From Fictibacillus phosphorivorans (GTDB taxonomy: Bacteria > Bacillota > Bacilli > Bacillales > Fictibacillaceae): a stretch of DNA of 64,000 bases. The position numbers and the translations under genes were made by a program. Location of the stretch: contig NZ_LRFC01000038.1 in the NCBI RefSeq assembly GCF_001619875.1, positions 372,001 to 436,000 on the forward strand. The letters run 5' to 3'. Each line of letters opens with the position of its first letter. The first letter of the stretch is position 1. Below are positions 1 to 7,999 of this stretch, piece after piece. Under the pieces are notes generated by a model. That model saw only the letters and a program-made list of their open reading frames with translations, was not told where the DNA came from and did no database searches.

Positions 1-172
1 TGACGCGCTGCAGCCAGTGGGAGAAAGGCTGCTGATCTTTGTTGTTCTCGATCTGCTGCAGCTCTTTCGTCCATTTGCGAAAGTGGAAAGCGGTTTGGGT
101 ATACCCAACGATACCCATAAATACGAGAAACCCAATGACCCCGACGACGATTACAGTAAGTTGATCCATCAT
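1..172 (-). CDS. Small membrane-anchored protein, 3' part outside the window
   Basis: The reading frame runs from an ATG at 172 to the window edge without a stop (57 codons seen). It begins MMDQLTV, then has one hydrophobic segment (about residues 5-24) followed by a charged region. The start is supported by an AAGGGG ribosome binding site just upstream. The C-terminus is missing and I do not recognise the family; a single-pass membrane protein with a cytoplasmic tail is the most that can be said. Confidence 0.55.
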   Translation of the reverse strand, partial: MMDQLTVIVVGVIGFLVFMGIVGYTQTAFHFRKWTKELQQIENNKDQQPFSHWLQRV

Positions 173-247
173 GCCACCCCTTAGATGTCTTGTCTGATTA
201 TCCTTACTGATAGATATGTCCTAGGAGTGGGAAATATTTAGGGAAAT

Positions 248-315
248 GGGGTCTGGCCCCAAACAAATACAAAAACCCCTGTTTTGTCCACCTCAAATGG
301 ACAAAACAGGGGTTT
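248..315 (+). repeat. REP-like element, copy 1: palindrome plus 18-bp stem hairpin
   Basis: GGGGTCTGGCCCC at 248-260 is followed by AAACAAATAC (261-270) and then a perfect 18-bp inverted repeat (273-290 with 298-315; arms contain TTTTGTCCA/TGGACAAAA). The same palindrome recurs about ten times in the window and flanks the RAYT gene at 3.6-4.2 kb. It lies between two minus-strand genes. Confidence 0.8.
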
Positions 316-345
316 GATTCAAAAACTTATTTGATTCTTCTAAGT

Positions 346-366
346 TCTCAGCTCTCAGCTCTCAGC
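346..366. repeat. Three tandem copies of the heptamer TCTCAGC
   Basis: Exact tandem triplication of TCTCAGC just downstream of the DUF975 reading frame. Probably replication slippage; no function is implied. Confidence 0.6.
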
Positions 367-392
367 AGCCCCACTCGTCTTCGGGAAAGCGG

Positions 393-437
393 AGTAGCTT
401 CTTCTTGCTACGCCTCTTCTTGTTACGCCTCTTCTTG
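393..437 (-). repeat. 15-bp tandem repeat, about three copies, overlapping the DUF975 stop codon
   Basis: On the minus strand the unit CAAGAAGAGGCGTAA occurs at 437-423, again at 422-408 with one change, and in degenerate form at 407-393. Each of the first two units encodes Gln-Glu-Glu-Ala followed by a stop, so the duplication reproduces the C-terminus and stop codon of the DUF975 gene. Confidence 0.7.
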
Positions 438-1081
438 CTGTCTCACTAAGTTTTCGTAAAAAGCAGCATATGACGCAGTGATGTAAGGCGAAAGCCAAAG
501 GAATCCGATTCCAAGAGTAAGTAAACATAGAATTCCCCAGCCGATGAAACTTAACTGTAAGACGAAAAATTTCCACTTATAACCGACCATGAGCTTACGG
601 CTTTTTGTGATGGCCGCATTGATGCCGATTCCAGGGTGATCTTTTAACACAAAATACGTTTGGGAATAGGAAAATGCTTTTATGATACCAGGAATAACTA
701 GAAGAAGTGTCCACAGAAACATGTACACCATCATCACTAAATAGGTTCCAAGTATCTTTAAGTATGTGCTGATCTCGGAAAACGCTTGTAGAAGACCTGA
801 AAATTTAATTCTTTCACCTGTCCGGATCACGAATAAAAGGTCCATAAATAACCGATATATAATGGCAATAATACAAGGGTAATGAGGAACGTACTCGCTG
901 CTGGCCCGTCGACATTGTCAGGCTTGTTTACCCATGTGTTAAAGCCGCCGCTTAAATTGATTTCTAAGATTAAAGGGATGAAGTAATAAACCGCAGCAAA
1001 AAGCAGTGTAAATAAAGCTGCAGTTCCCCATTGTCCTTTTAGCTGCTGCCTTGCCACTCGTTTGATTTCTTTATTTTTCAT
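423..1081 (-). pseudogene. DUF975 family membrane protein, frameshifted
   Basis: Two minus-strand frames together make one DUF975-type integral membrane protein. The N-terminal part (1081-827) starts with the family-typical basic segment (RQQLKGQWG) and has two hydrophobic segments. The C-terminal part (845-423) carries the conserved block around WTLLLVIPGIIKAFSYSQTY and the motif YKWKFFVLQLSFIGWG. They are offset by one frame and overlap at 827-845, where LPLYIGYLW should run straight into FVIRTGE. The break lies at a short run of T. The start has an AAAGGTGA ribosome binding site 8 nt upstream. Either a recent single-base indel or a sequencing error; family function is unknown. Confidence 0.75.
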
Positions 1082-1208
1082 GTTGGATTCACCTTTCTAG
1101 ATCTGTCCTCTTATTATACTACGATATGTTAGTGAGAAAGATGTTTTTTAGTGAGCGTTAATAGTAAAATAGAGGAAAGTAATTTAGAGAAAGTGAGGGG
1201 TTTGTGTG

Positions 1209-1619
1209 GTGAAATCGAAAAGCAAGGAGGCTGTTCTTCTTTTTGACGGTGTATGCAATCTCTGTAATACGAGCGTGCAGTTTATTCTAAAGCATGAGAA
1301 AACAAGTGCGCTGAAGTTTTCGGCCATACAATCTGAAGCAGGTCAACGGTTACTCTCTCAACACAAAATAGATCCTGTTCATACCAATTCCGTTATTTTA
1401 CTGATGGACGGAAAAGTGTACACCGAATCTGACGCTGTGTTCACAACCTCTCAGTTCTTACAATTTCCATTTAATCTTGGAAAAGCCCTGATGATCGTAC
1501 CAAAACGATTTCGAAATTTTTTATATAGAAAAGTAGCGAATAATCGCTATCGATGGTTTGGTAAAAAGGATAGCTGTATGATTCCAACACCCGAACTCAA
1601 AAATAGGTTTTTACAATAG
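1209..1619 (+). CDS. DCC family thiol-disulfide oxidoreductase (DUF393)
   Basis: A 136-residue protein with the DUF393 signature near the N-terminus: FDGVCNLCN, where the DGVCNLC block holds the CxxC pair expected for a thioredoxin-like thiol oxidoreductase. Length and the C-terminal basic region (NRYRWFGKKDSCM) fit the family. Two GTG codons are possible, at 1206 and 1209; 1209 lies 8 nt after GAGGGG and is preferred. It stands alone, with divergent DUF975 upstream. Physiological substrate is unknown; a cytoplasmic redox role is inferred from the family. Confidence 0.8.
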   Translation: MKSKSKEAVLLFDGVCNLCNTSVQFILKHEKTSALKFSAIQSEAGQRLLSQHKIDPVHTNSVILLMDGKVYTESDAVFTTSQFLQFPFNLGKALMIVPKRFRNFLYRKVANNRYRWFGKKDSCMIPTPELKNRFLQ

Positions 1620-1694
1620 TTTATAAGGCCAAATTTCATAAGACAAATTATCGCCTAATAGGATAAAGCAAAAGCCTAAAAGGGGATTTGTGCA

Positions 1695-2642
1695 ATGGGA
1701 CAAAAAGTGTTGTTCTTTGGTGACGCTGGGATCGATGATGCAGTCGCCTTAACATATGCCTATTTAAGCGATGATATAGATATTGTAGGAGTTGTAGCAG
1801 ATTATGGGAATGTGTCCAGGGTGCAGACAATTGCGAACGTACAATATCTTGCAAAAGTATTTAAATTCCCTAGTGGAGTGAGAATAATTGGCGGAGCGGA
1901 AAATCCCATGACAGGTGAACAGCCTATTTTTTATCCTGAAGTTCATGGAGTCTATGGATTAGGGCCAATAGAGCCAGGAACAAATGCCGGCGTGATCGAG
2001 AATTTTTTTGAGATTGTTAAAATTATTGAAGAGTATCAAAATGAGCTTATTATTGTAAATGCAGGCAGGCTTACCTCACTCGCCACTTTGTTTCTATTGT
2101 ATCAATCGCTGATGAAGAAAGTTAAAGCCTTTTATATTATGGGCGGAGCTTTTTGGGTTCCCGGAAACGTGACGGCAGTGTCTGAAGCCAACTTTCACGC
2201 CGACCCCATTGCTGTAAGAATTGTATTGACATACGCCAAAAACGTAACGATCATCCCATTAAACGTAACAGACAGAGCGCTTGTTACTCCAGAAATGGTC
2301 AACTATATAGATTACAAAGGAAAAGCACCGATTATCAAACCGATACTGGATTTTTATTATCACTTTTATAAAAGCCGCAATCCAAGTATATTAGGCAGTC
2401 CAGTTCACGATGCGATCACCTTAATGGCGTGCGTAAGGGAAGATATGTTCACGTATCGGACGCTGCCTGTACATATTGTGCTAGAAGACGGCACCACTGC
2501 AAGAGGTCAGAGTATCGCGGATATCAGGACGTATATAAAGTTTGATGAACAAGAAAAAAAGCATCGCATCGCGTTTGATTTCGATTATAACTTCTTTTTT
2601 AGAGACTTTATGACGGTGTTGACGGGCGAAACGTTTACCTGA
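1695..2642 (+). CDS. Nucleoside hydrolase (inosine-uridine preferring family)
   Basis: 315 residues, the usual length for IUNH-family N-ribohydrolases, which split nucleosides into ribose and base. The N-terminal Ca-binding block reads FGDAGIDDAVAL (residues 8-19); it keeps the GxDDA core, but the first Asp of the usual DxDxGxDDA is replaced, so activity may differ from the classical enzymes. Downstream family features include the VNAGRLTSLATL block, FHADPIAVRIVL, and HDAITLMA near the C-terminus. AAAGGGG lies 9 nt before the ATG. Single-gene unit, convergent with the next gene. Confidence 0.85.
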   Translation: MGQKVLFFGDAGIDDAVALTYAYLSDDIDIVGVVADYGNVSRVQTIANVQYLAKVFKFPSGVRIIGGAENPMTGEQPIFYPEVHGVYGLGPIEPGTNAGVIENFFEIVKIIEEYQNELIIVNAGRLTSLATLFLLYQSLMKKVKAFYIMGGAFWVPGNVTAVSEANFHADPIAVRIVLTYAKNVTIIPLNVTDRALVTPEMVNYIDYKGKAPIIKPILDFYYHFYKSRNPSILGSPVHDAITLMACVREDMFTYRTLPVHIVLEDGTTARGQSIADIRTYIKFDEQEKKHRIAFDFDYNFFFRDFMTVLTGETFT

Positions 2643-2664
2643 TCTGGCGATGTATACTCAATTT

Positions 2665-3138
2665 TTAGTATGTAATAGTGTTCAGTTCAATTTTTCTTTT
2701 GTTGTATAGGACTTCTATATGCTTCGGAAAAGGTTGGTACTCAAATTCTAGTAATAACGTATCTTTCGCATCCGCATCATGATAGGCATCTTGATTAATT
2801 ATTCTAATCTGAAGTTTATCTTTTTGGGTCACTAGAGTAGCCTTTGGATAGCTGTACAAACTTCTGCTGTCGTTTCGGTCAAAATAAAAATAAATCGATT
2901 TCTGGCTATCTGTTTTCGGGAAGAAGAGATACGCGTTTCCTTTTTCAAGTGTTGAACGGGTAATTAACTTGTGAGTTTCAGGTGAAAGGTTATTTAGCTC
3001 TAATTCCTTAAAACTGATCTGGTTTGGCGTAATGAAAAAGCAAAAAGAAAGTAAAAGTATTATAGAAATAGCAAGGGATACATAGGGTTTCGTTTTCAAA
3101 GTAATACCCCAATCAGCGGTTATAAGTTTAAGAGTCAA
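2665..3138 (-). CDS. Hypothetical membrane-anchored protein
   Basis: Up to 157 residues with one N-terminal membrane segment (SLAISIILLLSFCFF) followed by a polar, probably extracytoplasmic domain rich in beta-prone and aromatic residues. The ATG at 3138 has no clear ribosome binding site; a TTG at 3099, beginning LKTKPYVSL just before the membrane segment, is a plausible alternative start. The stop is 23 bp from the stop of the convergent nucleoside hydrolase gene. I do not recognise the family. Confidence 0.5.
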   Translation of the reverse strand: MTLKLITADWGITLKTKPYVSLAISIILLLSFCFFITPNQISFKELELNNLSPETHKLITRSTLEKGNAYLFFPKTDSQKSIYFYFDRNDSRSLYSYPKATLVTQKDKLQIRIINQDAYHDADAKDTLLLEFEYQPFPKHIEVLYNKRKIELNTITY

Positions 3139-3146
3139 TCAAGTAA

Positions 3147-3188
3147 TAAAAAACCGAGCTTCCTATCCATGCAGACAAGACCTCGGTT
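3147..3188 (-). terminator. Rho-independent terminator of the spo0E-like gene
   Basis: On the minus strand CCGAG (3186-3182) pairs with CTCGG (3158-3154), with further pairing inside a longer loop, followed by TTTTTT. It is about 35 bp downstream of the Spo0E-like stop codon. Confidence 0.7.
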
Positions 3189-3220
3189 AACTGTAAAATT
3201 AATATGTGTATGCGTACAAT

Positions 3221-3391
3221 CTATGCACAATCTTTTATTTGATCTAATTTGTTTAATTTCTCATCTAATATCTGACTTAACTGAACAAGAAGCGGATCTG
3301 CAAGACTATTAACCTTTTTGCTTACCTCATACATGGTCGTGCGAATGGCGTCTATCTCTGTAGTTAAGACAAGAGCATTGCTTCGGCTCAT
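3221..3391 (-). CDS. Aspartyl-phosphate phosphatase, Spo0E family
   Basis: A 56-residue helical protein whose C-terminal half carries the Spo0E family signature SQILD (in LVQLSQILDEKLNKL). Members dephosphorylate Spo0A~P and so delay sporulation. The start is set by GAGGGG 9 nt before the ATG at 3391; a longer frame to 3421 lacks a ribosome binding site. It is a single gene ending in its own terminator. Which response regulator it acts on cannot be told from the sequence. Confidence 0.75.
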   Translation of the reverse strand: MSRSNALVLTTEIDAIRTTMYEVSKKVNSLADPLLVQLSQILDEKLNKLDQIKDCA

Positions 3392-3504
3392 GGTCCATTC
3401 CCCCTCTAATATAATAACCACTTCTGCACCATTAATATCGGTAAATCTTGTAAATATTATATACCATATTTTGTGTCAAGTCTATTATTTTTTTACACAT
3501 CTAG

Positions 3505-3566
3505 GGGGACAGACCCCATACAATTACACATTAGCCGATTTTGTCTTTCACAGAAAGACAAAATCG
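3505..3566 (+). repeat. REP-like element, copy 2, on one flank of the RAYT gene
   Basis: GGGGACAGACCCC at 3505-3517, then a short A-rich spacer, then a 13-bp inverted repeat CGATTTTGTCTTT / AAAGACAAAATCG (3536-3566). Together with the copy at 4230-4265 it brackets the transposase gene, as REP elements do around their RAYTs. Confidence 0.8.
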
Positions 3567-3624
3567 CTTTTTCTTTGCTGTGACTGACTTTCTTTCATTA
3601 GTAGAGTGTGATTTTATAACCCAT

Positions 3625-4185
3625 TTAAAGCTCTACTGCTGGTGAGATCTTACTTTCTACGTAATCTCGATATTGAGTTTTTGATTCTTGAAAAAGTCCA
3701 AGGATGGTTGAAGTTTCTACGAAAGGGCATACCGATTGGGTCACATAATATCGGTAACTGCTCCAAGGGTATTCGAGAGGAAACATAACAAGGTCTGCGG
3801 CCACAGGGTTTAAGTGAATGTAGCGGCTAGTATCTAGAAGGTACGAACGTTCTTCAATCAATTCTGCTCCGTAGCGCCCTTGAAATACATGGCCAGTCAG
3901 TTCATATTTTTTGTTGAAGTACATGGCATACGTTTCGTTAAGTTCTTTCATGAATTCTCCAGGTGGGGACTTGCTGCACAGAATTTGAAGGTGCGTATGG
4001 TTTGTCATGAGGCAATAAGAGAAGAGCTCGACAGTATGCTTTTTAACACAGTGACTAAGAATCTTTAAGTAGCGGTGGAAATCCAGGTGGGAATAAAATA
4101 GGGGTTCCCTGCGGTTTCCGCGAGTCGTCACGTGATAAACAGCATCGGGGTACCAAATGCGGGGTGTTCTAGGAATGATTTTCAC
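3625..4185 (-). CDS. REP-associated tyrosine transposase (RAYT, Y1_Tnp domain)
   Basis: 186 residues of the IS200/RAYT Y1 single-strand transposase fold. Visible motifs: RIWYPDAVYHVTTRGNRR near the N-terminus, the HUH metal-binding motif NHTHLQI (H63, H65), and RYIHLNPVAADL with Tyr122 the likely nucleophile. RAYTs of this type are domesticated, single-copy enzymes thought to process REP palindromes. The start is odd. The GTG at 4185 overlaps the AAAGGAGG ribosome binding site; relatives, as I recall them, begin at the Met before PRTPR, and here that codon (4176-4174) is ATT, correctly spaced from the site. Translation may use AUU, or the gene may be poorly expressed. Flanked on both sides by copies of the GGGG-N5-CCCC palindrome. 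Confidence 0.85.
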   Translation of the reverse strand: MKIIPRTPRIWYPDAVYHVTTRGNRREPLFYSHLDFHRYLKILSHCVKKHTVELFSYCLMTNHTHLQILCSKSPPGEFMKELNETYAMYFNKKYELTGHVFQGRYGAELIEERSYLLDTSRYIHLNPVAADLVMFPLEYPWSSYRYYVTQSVCPFVETSTILGLFQESKTQYRDYVESKISPAVEL

Positions 4186-4229
4186 CTCCTTTCAGTTGTA
4201 GTTCTATTATAATTGCTTATATCTATATG

Positions 4230-4265
4230 GGGAAATGGGGACTGACCCCAAACAATTTATTTCCC
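4230..4265 (+). repeat. REP-like element, copy 3, with outer GGGAAAT/ATTTCCC arms
   Basis: GGGGACTGACCCC (4237-4249) lies inside a second inverted repeat GGGAAAT (4230-4236) / ATTTCCC (4259-4265). The same nested form occurs at 10089-10126. Just upstream of the RAYT start on the minus strand. Confidence 0.8.
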
Positions 4266-4505
4266 TCATTGTTTTTGAGTAAAACCTCTGATGGAATCGG
4301 GAATGCAATCGGTTCGAATCACTCCGTTTCGCAAAGTTATACATATTACACAACTAATCACAATAATAATGTCGAATGGAATACATTCATAGCGCTTCTT
4401 ATCAAATTTCCCCGGAAATTTTTCCGATAAATTAGCTCAAAAACGAATATCTAACTTATATCTACACAAAATAACCCCGTATTTTATTTATCGGAGGTAT
4501 ATATT

Positions 4506-5183
4506 ATGAACCCAAATCAACCGAGTCAACCAAACATGAATCAAAACCAGCAGCCAGCAGCAACTAACAATCCTGAATTTATCCATCAAAATATGCAGAC
4601 TGGACAAGTTCCTGCCCAGCTCAATCATGGCGGTCATGAGATGTTTGATGTTCATGAGATGCTGAGTGGCATCGTTTCTACGTTAAACCTCTACACAATG
4701 TGCCGTGGACACGTGCAGGATCCAGAATTAAAAACGATGTTGAACAGCCATTATCAGCACATTTCTAAAGAATACAATGCTTGTGTGCAGGCTTTTCAAA
4801 CAGGAACAAATCCAGCTCACAAAACGGAAACTTATATGATGAAGCAAGACAATGACTTTGTGTACGGTTTAAAGCCAGCTCAACCTAAAAAACCGATACA
4901 AAGTGTAACAGAATTAAATGATGAGACTGTTTCCATGCTCATTCTAGGTACTTTGAAGTCCAATGCATCTTTACGAGCCATGGCGACCTTAGAAGTAACT
5001 AATCCAGTGATGCGCCGAGTTTTAGCAGACGGCATTCCGAACTGGATAGAGATGGCTTATGAACTGTCAATTTGGCAAAATAAAAATCATTATTATCAAG
5101 TTCCACAACTTAACCAACAGGATATGACGAGCATGCTGAACGCTTATGCACCGTCACAACAGACACAACCACCGCTTCAATAA
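4506..5183 (+). CDS. Spore coat protein, CotF-like
   Basis: 225 residues: a Gln/Asn/Pro-rich N-terminus, then a CotF-type helical domain (HEMLSGIVSTLNLYTMCRGHVQDPELKTML ... HISKEYNACVQAF) and a second helical part with the MAYELSIWQN block and a Pro/Gln-rich tail. CotF-family proteins are laid down on the spore surface during sporulation. TCGGAGG lies close before the ATG. Monocistronic, with a strong terminator. The sporulation sigma factor that drives it is not clear from the upstream sequence. Confidence 0.75.
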   Translation: MNPNQPSQPNMNQNQQPAATNNPEFIHQNMQTGQVPAQLNHGGHEMFDVHEMLSGIVSTLNLYTMCRGHVQDPELKTMLNSHYQHISKEYNACVQAFQTGTNPAHKTETYMMKQDNDFVYGLKPAQPKKPIQSVTELNDETVSMLILGTLKSNASLRAMATLEVTNPVMRRVLADGIPNWIEMAYELSIWQNKNHYYQVPQLNQQDMTSMLNAYAPSQQTQPPLQ

Positions 5184-5198
5184 ATCTATAATCATTTT

Positions 5199-5232
5199 AA
5201 AACGAGTACCTTAAAAAAGGGTGCTCGTTTTA
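5199..5232 (+). terminator. Terminator after the CotF-like gene
   Basis: AAACGAGTACC pairs with GGGTGCTCGTTT across a short A-rich loop and is followed by T residues. Confidence 0.8.
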
Positions 5233-5369
5233 TATTGTCACACAAACAGGGATATCATGAGTAAGAGTAGAAGAGTTTTGTAAAGTCGAAAGAACTCGAC
5301 AAGGTGAATTGAATTTGCCATAGTATTGAGTGGACTTATTTTACGGATTGAAACTCCAGGGGGTGGAAA

Positions 5370-5663
5370 ATGAAAAAGGGAACGGACTGGCGATATCGAG
5401 TTTCCAATAAAGAAGCCATCATGGGAACGGTGCTCGCTATCTTAAACTTTATCTGGTGGTATGCGTTTGCTTACGGTCTTGGTGGACGCCCTGTTAAAGA
5501 ATACACATACATACTCGGATTTCCTGCATGGTTTTTTTACAGTTGTATTGTAGGATTTGTTGTTTTTACCGTTTTAGTATGGATTATGGTGAAGTTCTTT
5601 TTTAAAGAAGTTCCATTTGATACGGAAGAACCAAAGCCAAAAGAGGGGGGCGATGTTCGATGA
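5370..5663 (+). CDS. YhdT family membrane protein (DUF997)
   Basis: 97 residues with two membrane segments (about 18-38 and 53-75) and a charged C-terminus. YhdT/DUF997 proteins are encoded directly before sodium/pantothenate symporters in many bacteria; here its TGA overlaps the ATG of the panF gene by 4 bp, so translation is probably coupled. GGGGGTGG lies close before the start. The role is unproven but likely concerns PanF assembly or function. Confidence 0.8.
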   Translation: MKKGTDWRYRVSNKEAIMGTVLAILNFIWWYAFAYGLGGRPVKEYTYILGFPAWFFYSCIVGFVVFTVLVWIMVKFFFKEVPFDTEEPKPKEGGDVR

Positions 5664-7099
5664 ACTGGGATGTGATCCTTCCTTTAGCATTCTTTTTGAT
5701 CCTTGTTTTTTTAGTTGGCATCTATACGTCTCGGCACATTAAAAGCGGACCTTCTTTTTTACAAGATTACTTCTTAGCAGGCAGAGAACTTGGTGGATTT
5801 GTGCTCGCTATGACGATGGTTGCCACTTATGGCAGTGCTTCAAGTTTTATTGGAGGTCCTGGTGCAGCTTATCAATTAGGACTTGGCTGGGTATTGCTTG
5901 CTATGGCTCAGCTTGTGACAGGTTATTTTACACTAGCCGTCCTTGGAAAAAAGTTTGCGATTGTTGCACGAAAGATTAACGCAGTAACGCTTATTGATTT
6001 TCTAAAAGCGCGATATGAAAGCAAGTGGGTCGTTATTTTGTCAGCGTTAAGCATTGTGATCTTCTTGTTTTCAGCGATGGCTGCCCAATGGGTTGGCGGA
6101 GGAAGGTTAATTGAGTCGTTCACCGGGTTATCTTATACAACAGCTCTCTTTATCTTTTCAGGTTCTGTCTTGGTGTATGTTATTGCAGGTGGCTTTCGAG
6201 CTGTCGTCATAACGGATGCGATTCAAGGCGTTGTTATGGTAATCGGGACAGTCATCATCTTAGCAGGAACGATAATAGCTGGTGGCGGAATCGAGAACAT
6301 TATGGGGGAATTAAGAGCGGAAAACCCTAATCTCATCACACCTTTCGGCTCTGATCAATCCCTTACACCGCTTTATGTGTCGTCATTCTGGATTTTAGTT
6401 GGTGTGGGTGTCGTAGGATTGCCGCAGATTTCGGTTAGAGCGATGAGCTATCGAAACGCGAAAGCGATGCATAGAGCGATGATCATCGGAACATTCGTTG
6501 TTGGATTTATCATGCTTGGCATGCACTTAGCAGGTGTGTTTGGAAGAGTGATTCTTCCAGGCATTGATGTGCCTGATAAAGTAATGCCTCTATTGGCACT
6601 CGAGGTACTGCCAGGTTGGTTAGCCGGTATCGTCTTAGCAGCGCCGCTAGCTGCTGTCATGTCAACGGTCGACTCGGTGCTACTCCTTGTCAGCTCAGCC
6701 ATTATAAAGGATGTTTATATCAATTACATTAAGCCAGATGCAGAAGAGCAATTTGTAAAAAAACTAAGCTTCGGCATCACGGCTGTAGTCGGCTTAAGTG
6801 TGTTCGCGATGGCGATTCATCCGCCAGACTTGCTGATCTGGCTTAATCTATTTGCATTCGGTGGTTTAGAAGCAGCCTTCATTTGGCCGATCATTATGGG
6901 GCTGTATTGGAAAAGAGGAAATGCCAATGGAGCCATCGCATCTATACTCGTTGGGGTAGGTTCTTACATGTATCTGCACCTGAACTACCCTAATCTTTGG
7001 GGCATGCATACGGTTGTCATGCCGATTGTACTTTCCTTCTTCGCCTACATTGTGGGGAGTTTCACAAAGGGGGACAGACCCCAGACAAATACATTCTAG
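5660..7099 (+). CDS. panF: Sodium/pantothenate symporter PanF
   Basis: 479 residues with about 13 hydrophobic segments, the length and topology of the SSS (sodium:solute symporter) family. Family blocks include the N-terminal DYFLAGRELGGFVLAMTMVATYGSASSF and GPGAAYQLGLGW, and the IVLAAPLAAVMSTVDSVLLLVSSA block. Pairing with YhdT makes pantothenate the likely substrate. The last ten codons (KGDRPQTNTF) and the stop come from a REP-like element (7070-7131) inserted at the 3' end, so the natural C-terminus has been replaced. The hairpin of the same element, followed by T residues, probably now serves as the terminator. Confidence 0.85.
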   Translation: MNWDVILPLAFFLILVFLVGIYTSRHIKSGPSFLQDYFLAGRELGGFVLAMTMVATYGSASSFIGGPGAAYQLGLGWVLLAMAQLVTGYFTLAVLGKKFAIVARKINAVTLIDFLKARYESKWVVILSALSIVIFLFSAMAAQWVGGGRLIESFTGLSYTTALFIFSGSVLVYVIAGGFRAVVITDAIQGVVMVIGTVIILAGTIIAGGGIENIMGELRAENPNLITPFGSDQSLTPLYVSSFWILVGVGVVGLPQISVRAMSYRNAKAMHRAMIIGTFVVGFIMLGMHLAGVFGRVILPGIDVPDKVMPLLALEVLPGWLAGIVLAAPLAAVMSTVDSVLLLVSSAIIKDVYINYIKPDAEEQFVKKLSFGITAVVGLSVFAMAIHPPDLLIWLNLFAFGGLEAAFIWPIIMGLYWKRGNANGAIASILVGVGSYMYLHLNYPNLWGMHTVVMPIVLSFFAYIVGSFTKGDRPQTNTF

Positions 7100-7131
7100 A
7101 CGATATTGTCCACTGGAGGTGGACAATATTG
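7070..7131 (+). repeat. REP-like element, copy 4, forming the 3' end of panF
   Basis: GGGGACAGACCCC (7070-7082) is followed by AGACAAATAC and an 11-bp stem ATATTGTCCAC / GTGGACAATAT (7103-7113, 7119-7129) and T5. The palindrome is translated as part of PanF; the panF stop codon lies between palindrome and hairpin. Confidence 0.8.
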
Positions 7132-7425
7132 TTTTTCTTTAACTCAATGAAAATGCTATCAACTAACTAGATTCCCAATCTAAAACTCAGAACTTATCCC
7201 AAAACTAATTCTTAAAAAAATCCTACTAAAATGAAAATTTAGGAATAACTGACTAAATAACCATTTACAGTGAACTAGCCTAGTGGTAATTTAGTATCAG
7301 AATATAATGAGATAAGTGTGGAGCTGTGAAGGTTGTTCTGTATGTGGGCGCTTGGAATAACTGAAGCTAGTAGCGCAACCGACCGCTTTCTTTATGCGTT
7401 CTTTATAAAGGAAGGGGTATTTGTT

Positions 7426-7911
7426 ATGGAAATCTCTCGAAAAGAAAAGTTTAGTGCAAAGAAAAAGGCAAAGAAGTGGCCGAAAATTGTTTTAGCATCA
7501 ACTTTAGCATTAGGTGTAGGTTCAACATCTGTATTTGCTGCAAAGCCGGAGCTTGCTAACTACCTTTACAACCAAATCATGTCGTTTACATACAAGCCGG
7601 ATATCGATAAAGCACTGCAAGATGAAGAAAAATCCTTGTTAAAAGATTTAAGCAAGAACATTTCTGCTATTTTTTCTAGCGCAGAAAAAGAACTTGAAGC
7701 GGAGAAACAAAAAATTATAAAAGATAAAAAGACTGAGTTAAGAAATCATTACAATGAGGAAATGGCTGAAGTGACAAAGAGAAAAGCTGAAGCATTGAAC
7801 CAAAAGAAAGATCAAATGAATGCGGATGCTGCTGCAACAACAACGGAAATAAAAGCGGATATTACAAAACAAATAGAAGACGAATTAGCGAAAAACAAAA
7901 ACTCCCAATAA
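7426..7911 (+). CDS. Secreted or surface protein with coiled coil, unknown function
   Basis: 161 residues from the ATG at 7426, which follows GGAAGGGG; an in-frame upstream extension to 7333 has no ribosome binding site. A basic N-terminus and hydrophobic stretch ending in VFAA suggest a cleaved signal peptide (about 1-36). The rest is charged and helical, with a long Lys/Glu-rich coiled coil (residues about 70-160). I do not recognise the family. It is monocistronic with its own terminator. Confidence 0.65.
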   Translation: MEISRKEKFSAKKKAKKWPKIVLASTLALGVGSTSVFAAKPELANYLYNQIMSFTYKPDIDKALQDEEKSLLKDLSKNISAIFSSAEKELEAEKQKIIKDKKTELRNHYNEEMAEVTKRKAEALNQKKDQMNADAAATTTEIKADITKQIEDELAKNKNSQ

Positions 7912-7920
7912 ATTTTCAAC

Positions 7921-7951
7921 GAGCGGAATCTTCATTCTCCGCTCTTTTTCT
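7921..7951 (+). terminator. Terminator after the coiled-coil gene
   Basis: GAGCGGA and TCCGCTC form a 7-bp stem followed by TTTTTC. Confidence 0.75.
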
Positions 7952-7999
7952 TTTTCTGATATCCTAGATTATAGAAAATAGACAAACGGAGAGAACGCT

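Noticed and set aside
7333-7425. N-terminal extension of the coiled-coil protein at 7426
   Set aside because: The ATG at 7426 has a good ribosome binding site and is followed by a normal signal peptide.
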